A stretch of DNA of 16,040 nt from JBEKYD01 sp049509915 (GCA_049509915.1 JBEKZL010000254.1:1-16040); one strand, 5' to 3'. Positions 1 through 6,928 are shown, counted from the stretch's first letter. Made by a program: numbers and translations. Notes: generated by a model from the letters alone, not told the origin.

Positions 1-552
1 GAAACGGCCGAGTTGCGGCGGCGCACGGCGGAGTTCCTGCCGCAGATGCAACACTGCACGCGCTGCCGCGCCGATGCCGTGGGATTGTTGGGCGAGCCGC
101 AATCGGCCGAGCTGGTGGAACTGCTCCGCGCCACCGCCGCCGGACCGGCCAACCCCAACGAGAGCCGCCCGTACGTGGCGCTGGCGAGCCACGAAGGGGC
201 GCTCATCAATCAGCACGTTGGGGAAGCCTCCCGCTTTTGGGTATTCGAGCCACAGCCCGACGGGCCGCCCGCGCTGATAGAAGCGCGCGACGCTCCGGAC
301 GCCGGCGGCGGCCTGGCCCGCTGGCACAAATTGGCGGATCTGCTGGGAGATTGCAAGGCCGTGTTCACCAGTGCCGTGGGCAATACGCCGCGGCGGATTC
401 TGGAACAACGCGGCATCCGGGTGATCGAGGCGGTGGGCGTGGCTTCGGACGCGATCGTCGCGTGGAACCGGACGGGCCAGGTGCCGCGCGGGATGCAGAA
501 GCTGTTCCAGGGCTGCGGCGGTTGCTCGGGCACCGGAACGGGGTGTGGATAG
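1..552 (+). CDS. nifB: Nitrogenase FeMo-cofactor biosynthesis protein NifB, 3' part (5' end outside window)
   Basis: NifB is a radical-SAM enzyme that builds NifB-co, the 8Fe-9S-C precursor of the nitrogenase cofactor, in the cytoplasm. Only the last 183 residues are here, open from base 1 to TAG at 550-552. The segment HCTRCRADAVGLLGE, at about residues 18-32 of the visible part, is the hallmark end of the NifB radical-SAM core. It is followed by a NifX/NafY-like cofactor-binding domain that starts at PYVALASHEG (about residue 57) and includes VFTSAVGNTPRRILEQRGI. The radical-SAM CxxxCxxC motif lies upstream of the window. The protein ends in a short Gly/Cys-rich tail with four cysteines. 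A [2Fe-2S] ferredoxin gene starts 13 bases downstream and nifV follows, which fits a nif operon. The family call is firm; the N-terminal start cannot be seen. Confidence 0.93.
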   Translation, partial: ETAELRRRTAEFLPQMQHCTRCRADAVGLLGEPQSAELVELLRATAAGPANPNESRPYVALASHEGALINQHVGEASRFWVFEPQPDGPPALIEARDAPDAGGGLARWHKLADLLGDCKAVFTSAVGNTPRRILEQRGIRVIEAVGVASDAIVAWNRTGQVPRGMQKLFQGCGGCSGTGTGCG

Positions 553-565
553 AAAGGAAATTCAT

Positions 566-871
566 ATGCAAAAACCAAAACATCACGTCTTCGTTTGCGG
601 GAGCTTCCGCGTGGCGGGAGATCCCAAGGGGATCTGCCACCGGAAAGACTCGGGGGGCCTCGTGCAGTACCTGGAGACCGAAGTGTCGGACCGTGGGCTG
701 GACGGCGTCACCGTATCGAGCGCTGGCTGTCTGAAGCTGTGCGAACAGGGGCCGGTCGTGGTGGTCTACCCCGAAGGCCACTGGTACGGAAAGATGGACG
801 AGGAACGCATCGACCAGCTGCTCGATGCGCTCGAAGAGGGCAAACCGGCGGAAGCTCTTCTGCTCAGTTGA
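566..871 (+). CDS. Thioredoxin-fold [2Fe-2S] ferredoxin, nif-associated
   Basis: This 101-residue soluble electron carrier belongs to the thioredoxin-like [2Fe-2S] ferredoxins, the family of the Clostridium pasteurianum 2Fe ferredoxin and the Azotobacter Shethna protein I. Four cysteines fit the family ligand spacing: C11-x12-C24 near the N-terminus and C55-x3-C59 in SSAGCLKLCEQGP. This is followed by the usual strand VVVVYPEGHWY. I chose the ATG at 566 because AAAGGAAA (553-560) sits about five bases before it. An in-frame GTG at 545 would overlap nifB and has no ribosome site. It lies between nifB and nifV, so its likely job is electron delivery to nitrogenase or to cofactor assembly. That role is inferred from position. 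Confidence 0.9.
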   Translation: MQKPKHHVFVCGSFRVAGDPKGICHRKDSGGLVQYLETEVSDRGLDGVTVSSAGCLKLCEQGPVVVVYPEGHWYGKMDEERIDQLLDALEEGKPAEALLLS

Positions 872-877
872 CCGCCC

Positions 878-2044
878 ATGAAACACGCCAGAGTCCACCT
901 CATCGACAGCACCTTGCGCGACGGCGAACAATCGCCGGGCGTGGTGTTCTCCCGTTCCGAAAAGCTGGAGATTGCGGCCGAGCTCGTGGCGGCCGGAATT
1001 CCGGAACTGGAAGCCGGAACGCCGGCCATCGACGGGGAGGAGCGCGCCGATCTCCGCGCGATTGTCGATCTGCGCCTGGGCTCCCGGGTTACGGCGTGGT
1101 GCCGGGCCACCGCGCGGGATCTCGACCACGCCGAAAGCTGCGGTGTCGATTCCGTACACATCTCCTTCCCCGTGTCGTCCATTCTCCTAGGCGTTCTGGG
1201 CAAGGATGTGGATTGGCTGTGGCTCTGCCTTCCGGAAATCCTCGGCCATGCGCGCGCCCGCTTCCGCTACGTTTCCGTCGGCGCGCAGGACGCATCGCGC
1301 GCGGACCGGATGCTGCTCGACCGGTTCGTCCTCGCCGCCAGGGATGCCGGCGCCTGCCGGGTACGCGTGGCCGACACCGTCGGCATCTGGAATCCCCGTC
1401 AGGCGTGGCGCTCGTTTCGCCGGCTGAGGGCGATGGCGGGAAACCGGCTGTCGCTCGAATTTCACGGGCACAACGATCTGGGCATGGCCACCGCCAACAC
1501 GGTTTCCGCGGTCGAAGGCGGCGCCGATGCCGTCAGCGTCACCGTGAACGGACTGGGAGAACGGGCCGGCAATGCCCCGCTCGAAGAGGTCGCCATGGCG
1601 CTCAGCCACACGCTGGGGAGGGATGCCGGGGTAGATACATCGCGGCTCAGCGCTCTCTGCGAGTTGGTGGCGAGCCGCGCCCGCCGGCCGATCCACCGTA
1701 CCAAACCGATCGCCGGGGCCGACGTGTTCCGTCACGAATCCGGTATCCACACCGCCGCGCTCCTCAGCAACCCCGCCGCTTATCAGCCGTTTCCCTGCGA
1801 GGAAGTGGGCCGCGCGCCGGAGGACTTTGCCATCGGAAAGCACTCCGGAACGGCCGGTGTGCGCGCCAGTCTCGAGGCCGGCGGCCTTTCCGTATCCGCG
1901 TCGCTCTGCGCGGAAATCCTCGCGGCCGTTCGCGAGCGTTCCAGGGCGCACAAAGGCGCTGTCAGCCCGCAAGAACTGGCCGCAATCGCGCGACAATTGT
2001 CGGGTGAGAGGAGACTGCACGAACATGCCGATTTCCGCACGTAA
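878..2044 (+). CDS. nifV: Homocitrate synthase NifV
   Basis: This enzyme condenses acetyl-CoA with 2-oxoglutarate to give R-homocitrate, the organic ligand of FeMo-cofactor. The 388-residue length is typical. It has the HMGL-like TIM-barrel signature DSTLRDGEQSPG at residues 10-21, the metal-binding pair H196 and H198 in FHGHNDLGMATANT, the GERAGNAPLEE segment, and the C-terminal communication region with FRHESGIHTAALL and GKHSG. Homologues with the same fold are LeuA (isopropylmalate synthase) and lysine-pathway homocitrate synthase. The short length without a LeuA regulatory domain and the nif neighbours favour NifV. The ATG at 878 lies six bases after the ferredoxin stop, so translation is probably coupled. 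The last 20 bases overlap the next gene. Confidence 0.93.
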   Translation: MKHARVHLIDSTLRDGEQSPGVVFSRSEKLEIAAELVAAGIPELEAGTPAIDGEERADLRAIVDLRLGSRVTAWCRATARDLDHAESCGVDSVHISFPVSSILLGVLGKDVDWLWLCLPEILGHARARFRYVSVGAQDASRADRMLLDRFVLAARDAGACRVRVADTVGIWNPRQAWRSFRRLRAMAGNRLSLEFHGHNDLGMATANTVSAVEGGADAVSVTVNGLGERAGNAPLEEVAMALSHTLGRDAGVDTSRLSALCELVASRARRPIHRTKPIAGADVFRHESGIHTAALLSNPAAYQPFPCEEVGRAPEDFAIGKHSGTAGVRASLEAGGLSVSASLCAEILAAVRERSRAHKGAVSPQELAAIARQLSGERRLHEHADFRT

Positions 2045-2231
2045 TCAACTGACCGGACGCATCACCGAGATTCATTTGGGCGAGGTGATGGCCCATGTTT
2101 CGGTACGCGTCGGCAAGAACACGATCGAAAGCGTGATCACCCGCCGCAGCGCCGAACAACTGGGCCTGAAGAAAGGAGACACGGTGACGGCGATCATCAA
2201 GTCGACGGAAGTGATGTTGATGAAGGATTAG
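2025..2231 (+). CDS. Molbindin (single TOBE/Mop-domain molybdate-binding protein)
   Basis: This is a 68-residue protein of the molbindin/Mop family, small oligomers that bind and store molybdate in the cytoplasm. The whole chain is one TOBE domain: ARNQLTGRITEIHLGEVMAHV, then a hydrophobic strand, ITRRSAEQLGLKKGD and a terminal strand VTAIIKSTEVMLMKD. This is the normal length and order for a one-domain Mop. The ATG at 2025 is preceded by GAGAGGAGA (2005-2013) and lies inside the end of nifV in another frame, a 20-base overlap that points to co-translation. Molybdenum storage next to nifB and nifV makes sense for molybdenum nitrogenase assembly. It could instead act as a Mo-sensing accessory. 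No ABC transporter part is visible. Confidence 0.88.
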   Translation: MPISARNQLTGRITEIHLGEVMAHVSVRVGKNTIESVITRRSAEQLGLKKGDTVTAIIKSTEVMLMKD

Positions 2232-2242
2232 CCCGAACCGAG

Positions 2243-3346
2243 TTAGGGGCCAACCCGACCGCCATCCACCAGGCAGCGATAGGCGCGGCGCGCGACGATC
2301 AGTTCTTCATTGGTCGCGAGCGCCAGCACCGTCACCTTCGCGCCCTCGGCGGAAACCGCGCGGTCTCCGATACCCGCTTCATTGCGGGCCCGGTCGATCG
2401 CGATGCCGAGAAACTCCAGGCCCAGCAGGCAGGCGGCGCGCAGGCTGGCCGAATTTTCCCCGATTCCGCCGGTGAACGCGACCGCGTCCAGGCCGCCCAT
2501 GGCAGCGGCAAAGGCGCCGATGGTTTTTCTCACCTGGAGGGCAAATACGGCGACGGCCAGTTGCGCCTCGCGGCTGCCGGCCGACGCCGCCGCTTGGATG
2601 TCCCGCAAATCGCCGCCCGCCACGCCGGAAAGCCCGGCCAGACCTCCGCCCGTGGCCAGTTGGGTGCGAATCTGATCCGTCGTCCAGCCATGGCGCTCCA
2701 TCATGTAGAGCACGGCGAAGACGTCCAGGTCGCCATGGCGGGTGGCGTTTTCGAGACCCGATTGCGGCGAGAATCCCATGGTTGTGTCGACGCTCCGCCC
2801 GTCCACGATGGCGCACATCGACGAGCTCCCCCCCAGGTGGCAGCTCACCAGCCTGCCGGTCGCGCCCAGCAGCGTGGCCGTGCGCTCGGCGATGTACTGG
2901 TGCGAAGCGCCATGAAAGCCATATTTGAGCACCCCTTCGTCGCGCCATTGGGCGGGCACGCCGTAGAGCCGCGCCTCCTCGGGCACGGTGCGGTGAAATT
3001 CCGGTTCGAACGCGGCGACCAGGGGCACGCCGGGCAAAGCCGTTTGAAAGGCCTCGATGGCGGTCAGGTAGATGGCGTTGTGGGCCGGCGCGGCCGCGAG
3101 ATACCGGCGCAGCGCCGCCACCACCCCCTCGTCGATCAGAAAGGTTCCGCGATAGTCCGGGCCGCCGTGCACGGCCTTCAACGCCACCGCGTCGATGGCG
3201 ATGCCCGCGTGGGCGATCTGCCCGATGGCCTCGCGGTAGTCTTTCACCCGCTCCAGCCGTCCCTTCGCCAGCGAGGTTTCCGAAGGCATTTCGACGATCT
3301 GGTATTTCAGGGACGTGGATCCCAGATTGGGAATCAGAATGTTCAT
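2243..3346 (-). CDS. ackA: Divergent acetate/propionate kinase family protein
   Basis: This 367-residue ASKHA-fold kinase belongs to the acetate kinase family (acetate + ATP to acetyl phosphate + ADP). Canonical enzymes have about 400 residues. Landmarks seen are NLGSTSLK at 7-14, AVHGGPDYRG, KYGFHGASH with H145, HLGGSSS, DTTMGFSPQSGL, R203 in ATRHGDLD, FTGGIGENS and TNEELIVAR with E348. Against the Methanosarcina enzyme, the position of Arg91 is Lys (K58) and that of Asp148 is Glu (E114). The usual HLGNGSS and GTRSGD loops are also altered. It may be a carboxylate kinase with shifted substrate or low activity. The ATG at 3346 shares one base with the upstream stop (TGATG), so it is coupled to the membrane gene before it. 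Its end is 11 bases from the convergent molbindin gene. Confidence 0.85.
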   Translation of the reverse strand: MNILIPNLGSTSLKYQIVEMPSETSLAKGRLERVKDYREAIGQIAHAGIAIDAVALKAVHGGPDYRGTFLIDEGVVAALRRYLAAAPAHNAIYLTAIEAFQTALPGVPLVAAFEPEFHRTVPEEARLYGVPAQWRDEGVLKYGFHGASHQYIAERTATLLGATGRLVSCHLGGSSSMCAIVDGRSVDTTMGFSPQSGLENATRHGDLDVFAVLYMMERHGWTTDQIRTQLATGGGLAGLSGVAGGDLRDIQAAASAGSREAQLAVAVFALQVRKTIGAFAAAMGGLDAVAFTGGIGENSASLRAACLLGLEFLGIAIDRARNEAGIGDRAVSAEGAKVTVLALATNEELIVARRAYRCLVDGGRVGP

Positions 3347-4245
3347 CAGTAAATGAATCCGATCCGCTTGAGGGTCGATGCCGGCTCGGCATCTTCGAAA
3401 CGGGGCAAAGGCGCCTGCTCGCGCCCGTCTTCGATGGCCACGCCGAACGGGTAGCCGGCATAACCGAACACTGCTTTGAGCCGGTCGAAATCGCTCGAAA
3501 TCACCGCTTTCAATCCACTTTCGGCGAGGAACTGGGGGGAATACTCCGGCACATCCACCGGAATCGCGACCACCGTGGTATCGTGCCAATGGAATTGCGC
3601 CATCTTTCTGGCGGCATCCAGGCAGTGGGTACACTCGGGATTAAAGAAGAACAGAAAGAAGCGGCCGCGGGAGATCGAGTAGGGGCGCCCGTCGACGGTA
3701 ATGGTGGCCGGCGCCCGTGCGGCGCCATGGCGCGCCGCGGCCACGCCATAGGAAACGAAGGCGAACACGATCACCGCGCCCAGGATCACACTCGCCGAGC
3801 GCAGGCCGCTGGAAGGACGGGCCCAGCGGCCGGCGATCGCCGCCAGCACCAGCATCAGCCCGTCCTCGATGAAGAATTGCGGACCCACTACCCGCTTCAC
3901 CCAAGGGAAGCAGGCGCAGTCGGCACCCTCCAGGGCCTGGTAGTGAAGGGCGAAATAAGCGCAGAAGAAAACCAGCAGCAAGCCGACCAGGGCCGCTCCC
4001 CAGCGGCGAAACCGCGGCACCAGAATCAACACTCCGGCCAGCGTTTCCACGATGCCGAACGCCAGCGCGGCCGGGAGGCTAAGCCAAGCCGGCACCAGCA
4101 GTTCGTGGATCCGTGCCGCCCACTCTTCGGTGTAGGCGATTTTCCAGACGCCCGAAGCCGAAAACAATGCGGCCAGCAGAATCGCGGCCACCCAGCTCAC
4201 GCGCCTCTGCCAGGCGGGAGACTCAAGCGGGCGCAAGCGCAGCAA
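3346..4245 (-). CDS. MauE/DoxX-like membrane protein with C-terminal thioredoxin-like CTHC domain
   Basis: This is a protein of about 299 residues combining a MauE/DoxX-type four-helix membrane domain with a thioredoxin-like domain. Hydrophobic helices lie near residues 17-33, 57-77, 84-102 and 124-139. A fifth near 152-170 leads to an extracytoplasmic domain holding the redox motif C205-T-H-C208 after FFLFFFNPE. A second cysteine pair, C110 and C112 in DCACFPW, sits at a loop typical of MauE-like redox relays. The likely role is transmembrane thiol-disulfide exchange; the partner is unknown. The start is uncertain. TTG 4245 directly follows GGGAGGGG, in-frame TTG 4236 has looser spacing, and GTG 4200 would drop 15 residues. 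The gene is coupled to the acetate kinase downstream, an unusual pairing. Confidence 0.8.
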   Translation of the reverse strand: MLRLRPLESPAWQRRVSWVAAILLAALFSASGVWKIAYTEEWAARIHELLVPAWLSLPAALAFGIVETLAGVLILVPRFRRWGAALVGLLLVFFCAYFALHYQALEGADCACFPWVKRVVGPQFFIEDGLMLVLAAIAGRWARPSSGLRSASVILGAVIVFAFVSYGVAAARHGAARAPATITVDGRPYSISRGRFFLFFFNPECTHCLDAARKMAQFHWHDTTVVAIPVDVPEYSPQFLAESGLKAVISSDFDRLKAVFGYAGYPFGVAIEDGREQAPLPRFEDAEPASTLKRIGFIY

Positions 4246-4285
4246 GCCCCTCCCGCGGCTGTGCCATACTGTCGGTCATGGCCCT

Positions 4286-4291
4286 ATTGTA
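4286..4291 (-). promoter_or_regulatory. Possible -10 element (TACAAT) for the minus-strand redox-membrane/kinase pair
   Basis: Read on the minus strand, TACAAT ends seven bases before an ATG at 4279. A transcript starting there would be almost leaderless for a tiny reading frame, MTDSMAQPREGLAALAPA. That frame ends at 4223, past the TTG and before the GTG start candidates of the membrane gene. No good -35 is seen. Low-confidence call. Confidence 0.3.
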
Positions 4292-4429
4292 GCCCTTCGA
4301 CGAGCGCGTGAGGCTTTCCCGGCGGAATGGGGCTGGTGGCATCGGCGCGCGCCGCGCCGCTAGCCGCGACCGTTAACGGGCGGCTGCCGGTGATTGGAGT
4401 CTCTGAGTTTTCCTTAGGTGACAAGCAGT

Positions 4430-4951
4430 ATGCTCCCATTTCTTTGCCTGTTCGCGCTGGCGCAAAGCCGGCTCATGATGGTGGACGAGGTCTACCCGAT
4501 TCCCGCCGGCGAGTGGCAATTCTTTCGGATCGATCTCCAGCAACGGCCAGCTACCGTAACCGCCCGGTTCGACGCCCCGAGCGGCGCCGGCCGCATCCGC
4601 ATGGCGCTGGTGAGCCGCAACGATCTGGAACATTTGTGGCGCGGGCTGCCGCAGGGCGCGCTCGAGATCGCCGGCCCGGACAGTTCCGGTACACTGCGCC
4701 ACGCCATTCGGGTTCCCGGCGAATATGCCATCGTGCTGGACAACCAGCTCGGCGATGGCAAAACCCCCATGGTGAGGTTGCGCGTATGGCTGGATTTCGG
4801 CCTGCCCTCCGGACCGAACGTGACCACCCTATCCCCGGCCCGCCGCCTCGCCGTCTTCGCCATCAGTGGCGCCGTCTTCTTCGCCATCGCCTTCTTCGCC
4901 GGCCGCAAGCTGCTGGCTGCGTTTGCGGCGCGGGGGCCGTGGCATGCATGA
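4430..4951 (+). CDS. Hypothetical exported protein with C-terminal membrane anchor
   Basis: This protein has 173 residues and I do not recognise its family. The N-terminus MLPFLCLFALAQSRLMMVDE is a short hydrophobic stretch that could be a signal peptide cut after ALA-Q, though it lacks basic residues. The middle (about 20-130) has alternating hydrophobic strands such as GEWQFFRIDLQQRPATVTARF and GEYAIVLDN. These suggest a beta-sandwich of the kind seen in extracytoplasmic domains. A single hydrophobic helix at about residues 145-163, followed by basic GRK, would anchor the protein with the domain outside. The ATG at 4430 is chosen because AGGTGA (4416-4421) lies eight bases upstream. An in-frame GTG at 4418 overlaps that site. 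It is divergent from the redox-membrane gene and about 120 bases before the ATPase gene. Confidence 0.68.
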   Translation: MLPFLCLFALAQSRLMMVDEVYPIPAGEWQFFRIDLQQRPATVTARFDAPSGAGRIRMALVSRNDLEHLWRGLPQGALEIAGPDSSGTLRHAIRVPGEYAIVLDNQLGDGKTPMVRLRVWLDFGLPSGPNVTTLSPARRLAVFAISGAVFFAIAFFAGRKLLAAFAARGPWHA

Positions 4952-5053
4952 CGGGTGTGCTCGGAGCCGTGCATCAACGGGCGAGCAGAGCCCCGGGAGG
5001 AGTCCGGGCGTAATACAAGGATTGGTATCGGGATTTTCCGGATTGGGCCGGTT

Positions 5054-5059
5054 TAGAAT
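5054..5059 (+). promoter_or_regulatory. Possible -10 element (TAGAAT) for the JAMM-like/ExeA ATPase gene
   Basis: TAGAAT stands out in GC-rich surroundings. It would place transcription start near 5066, eight bases before the ATG at 5074. No clear -35 at 16-18 bases was found, so the call is weak. Confidence 0.3.
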
Positions 5060-5073
5060 AATTGCAGGCGCGC

Positions 5074-6510
5074 ATGAGCGATTGGAACGAATGGCCCATC
5101 GATGTTTGGAACGGTCTAGTACGATACCATCGGGATGTACTCGAACAGATTTCCAGTGAAATGACAGCCGGGTTCCGTGCCTATTCCTGGGGCGGCGTCG
5201 AGGTTGGCGGGGTTCTGATCGGCATTCGCGACGGCAACTCGTTTTCGATTGCGGATCATCGCCCGGTGGACTGCGAACACGCCAACGGGCCTTCTTACGA
5301 ATTGACCGCGAGAGACCGAGACTCCATGCGGAAGGCCGTTCAGGCGGTTCTCGCCGCAGGTCTGGAGCCGGTCGGATGGTACAAATCCGTCAGCCATAGG
5401 GACGTCGTTTTGACCGAAGCCGATGAGGGAGCCTGGGCGGAGTTATTTCCGGACGGCGTGCTGCTGATCCTAAAGCGATCCCAGGAAGGTGTCGGCGGCG
5501 GAGCCACCTTCTGCCGTGCCGACGGCCGGATTTGGACCGGGCGCCGCAACCTGGAAATGGAGCGGTCGGCGTCCACGCCCAACGAAGCCGAATCGATCGC
5601 GTCACCCGTCCCCGAGACGGCGGCAACCGTCGAATCCCCCGTGGTCGAGGCGGCCGTTCCGCCACAGGCGCAGATCGCGGTTGTGGAGCCGGCCGCGCCC
5701 GATCCCGCCGCCGCCATCGAGCCGCGTGCGCCGGCCCACGCTTTTGCGCTCACGCCCGACCCGGAGTTTTTCTATCCCAGCTCACAACACCGGGAAGCCC
5801 TGTTGAGCCTCGAATACGGCATAAAGAACCGCAAGGGTTTCGTCATGCTGGTGGGCGATGCCGGCACGGGAAAAACCATGCTGCTCGAGTGTCTGACCGA
5901 CCGGCTACGCGCCGCCGACATCGAGTACGGGTTCATTTTCAACAGCAGGGTGACCCGGTTCGAACTATTCGAATTGCTGGCCATCGACTTCGACCTCAAG
6001 CCGTTTTCCCTCTCCAAGACGGCCGTACTATTGGCCTTTAACGAGCATTTGCTCCAGCGCGCCAGCCTGGGGCGGACGACGGCGCTTCTAATCGACGATG
6101 CCCAGGCGCTGAGCCTCGATGTGCTGGAGGAGATCAAGCTCCTTTCCAACCTGGAAACCCGTAAAGGAAAGCTGTTGCAAGTGGTCGTGGCAGGTTGTCC
6201 GGAATTCGAGGCTCGGCTGAACCAGCCGGAAATGGCAGGCTTGCGCCAGCGGTTCGTGCTGCGCCCGCGGCTGGGCCCGTTGAGGGTTGAGGAGACAGCG
6301 GAATACATTCGCACCAGGCTCGAACGCGCCGGCGAAAGTGGCGCCGTTGCCACTCTGCCGGTGGAGGAGATTCACCGCCTTTCCGGCGGCGTTCCGCGGC
6401 TGATCAGCGCGATCTGCGCCCAGCTTCTGGAGCGTCGCTCATCGGGTGAAGGAATCTCTCCGCGAACGCTGGAGGAAGTGGCGGATCACCTAGGTTTGAG
6501 CCTGGTTTGA
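5074..6510 (+). CDS. Fusion of degenerate JAB/MPN (JAMM) domain with ExeA/GspA-like AAA+ ATPase
   Basis: This is a 478-residue cytoplasmic protein. Residues about 10-155 have the JAB/MPN pattern: E43 in VEVGGVLIG, a central helix, then GWYKSVSHRD. Placed on HxHx7SxxD, the two metal histidines are K104 and V106, the Ser is T114, and only D117 and E43 remain. It is therefore probably a non-catalytic binding domain. Residues about 160-245 form an Ala/Pro/Glu-rich linker. From FALTPDPEFFYPSSQHREAL onward it is an ExeA-type ATPase with Walker A GDAGTGKT (261-268), Walker B LLIDDAQ (338-344), a QRFVLRPRLGPL segment and the LSGGVPRLISAICAQLL helix. Relatives energise secretion-machinery assembly or exopolysaccharide systems. 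No secretion genes are visible here. The ATG at 5074 has a modest GCAGGCG site; TTG 5062 is possible. Confidence 0.85.
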   Translation: MSDWNEWPIDVWNGLVRYHRDVLEQISSEMTAGFRAYSWGGVEVGGVLIGIRDGNSFSIADHRPVDCEHANGPSYELTARDRDSMRKAVQAVLAAGLEPVGWYKSVSHRDVVLTEADEGAWAELFPDGVLLILKRSQEGVGGGATFCRADGRIWTGRRNLEMERSASTPNEAESIASPVPETAATVESPVVEAAVPPQAQIAVVEPAAPDPAAAIEPRAPAHAFALTPDPEFFYPSSQHREALLSLEYGIKNRKGFVMLVGDAGTGKTMLLECLTDRLRAADIEYGFIFNSRVTRFELFELLAIDFDLKPFSLSKTAVLLAFNEHLLQRASLGRTTALLIDDAQALSLDVLEEIKLLSNLETRKGKLLQVVVAGCPEFEARLNQPEMAGLRQRFVLRPRLGPLRVEETAEYIRTRLERAGESGAVATLPVEEIHRLSGGVPRLISAICAQLLERRSSGEGISPRTLEEVADHLGLSLV

Positions 6511-6524
6511 AATTGCTATACAAT
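6496..6524 (+). promoter_or_regulatory. Probable sigma70-type promoter for the zinc-ribbon gene
   Basis: TTGAGC (6496-6501), 17 bases, then TACAAT (6519-6524). The -35 lies in the last codons of the ATPase gene. Predicted transcription start is near 6531, about 23 bases before the ATG at 6554. The AT-rich patch contrasts with its surroundings. The gene may thus have its own promoter as well as read-through. Confidence 0.45.
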
Positions 6525-6553
6525 GTGTATTGCATTCTGAAAAGCCCAGGCCC

Positions 6554-6928
6554 ATGTGCCGGCGCTGTGGTGGAAAGCTTCATCGGGAGCACCGCAGATG
6601 GTGGCAAAGGCCGATATACCGCTCGACATACAAATGCGACGCATGCGGGGCGCGGGAAGCGCACCGGCATGGGATCGTACGGCGGTACTTTTCGATGCAC
6701 CGCCGGTGCCCGCAGTGCTGGTCCGAGCGGTTGGAGGTGCTCAGCAGGCGCGACTACATTGAAGGCTTTCGGAAGGGCCTGATCCGCCGCGTACAGGGCT
6801 GGTTTGGCGCGCCGCTATACTATTGCTGGCGATGTCGTCTGCAGTTCTACGACGCGCGTCCGCAGCGGTATCCGGATGGGCAGCTTGAGGACCAAGCCTT
6901 GGCGGACAGGCACTCCACTCTGGCCTGA
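6554..6928 (+). CDS. Small basic zinc-ribbon protein with four CxxC motifs
   Basis: This is a 124-residue hypothetical protein. It carries four CxxC pairs: C2/C5 (CRRC), C28/C31 (CDAC), C52/C55 (CPQC) and C91/C94 (CWRC). They could hold two zinc ribbons, pairing first with second and third with fourth. It is rich in Arg, His, Trp and Tyr and has no membrane helix or signal, so nucleic-acid or protein binding in the cytoplasm is likely. No named family was recognised. The start could be TTG 6530, adding eight residues. ATG 6554 is preferred because the first zinc knuckle begins at residue 2, but its ribosome site (CCAGG) is weak. It lies 43 bases after the JAMM-like/ExeA ATPase gene on the same strand, which suggests a functional link. 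Confidence 0.72.
   Translation: MCRRCGGKLHREHRRWWQRPIYRSTYKCDACGAREAHRHGIVRRYFSMHRRCPQCWSERLEVLSRRDYIEGFRKGLIRRVQGWFGAPLYYCWRCRLQFYDARPQRYPDGQLEDQALADRHSTLA

Noticed and set aside
320..335. TGGCAC-like sequence resembling a sigma54 -24/-12 nif promoter
   Set aside because: It is inside nifB coding sequence, and the -12 TTGC element is not at the right spacing.
595..2007. Long alternative plus-strand frame across ferredoxin and nifV
   Set aside because: Arg/Gly-rich product typical of an off-frame reading in GC-rich DNA; real genes with clear motifs occupy the other frame.
2243..3634. A 463-codon minus-strand frame for the acetate kinase
   Set aside because: The first 96 codons lie inside the redox-membrane gene in another frame. 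The kinase signature begins at the ATG at 3346.
4370..4379. CCGTTAACGG palindrome upstream of the exported protein gene as an operator
   Set aside because: Only 10 bp, a single copy, and no linked regulator.
4992..5008. CCCGG/CCGGG inverted repeat after the exported protein gene as a terminator
   Set aside because: A 5-bp stem with no T-run in GC-rich DNA; chance occurrence is likely.
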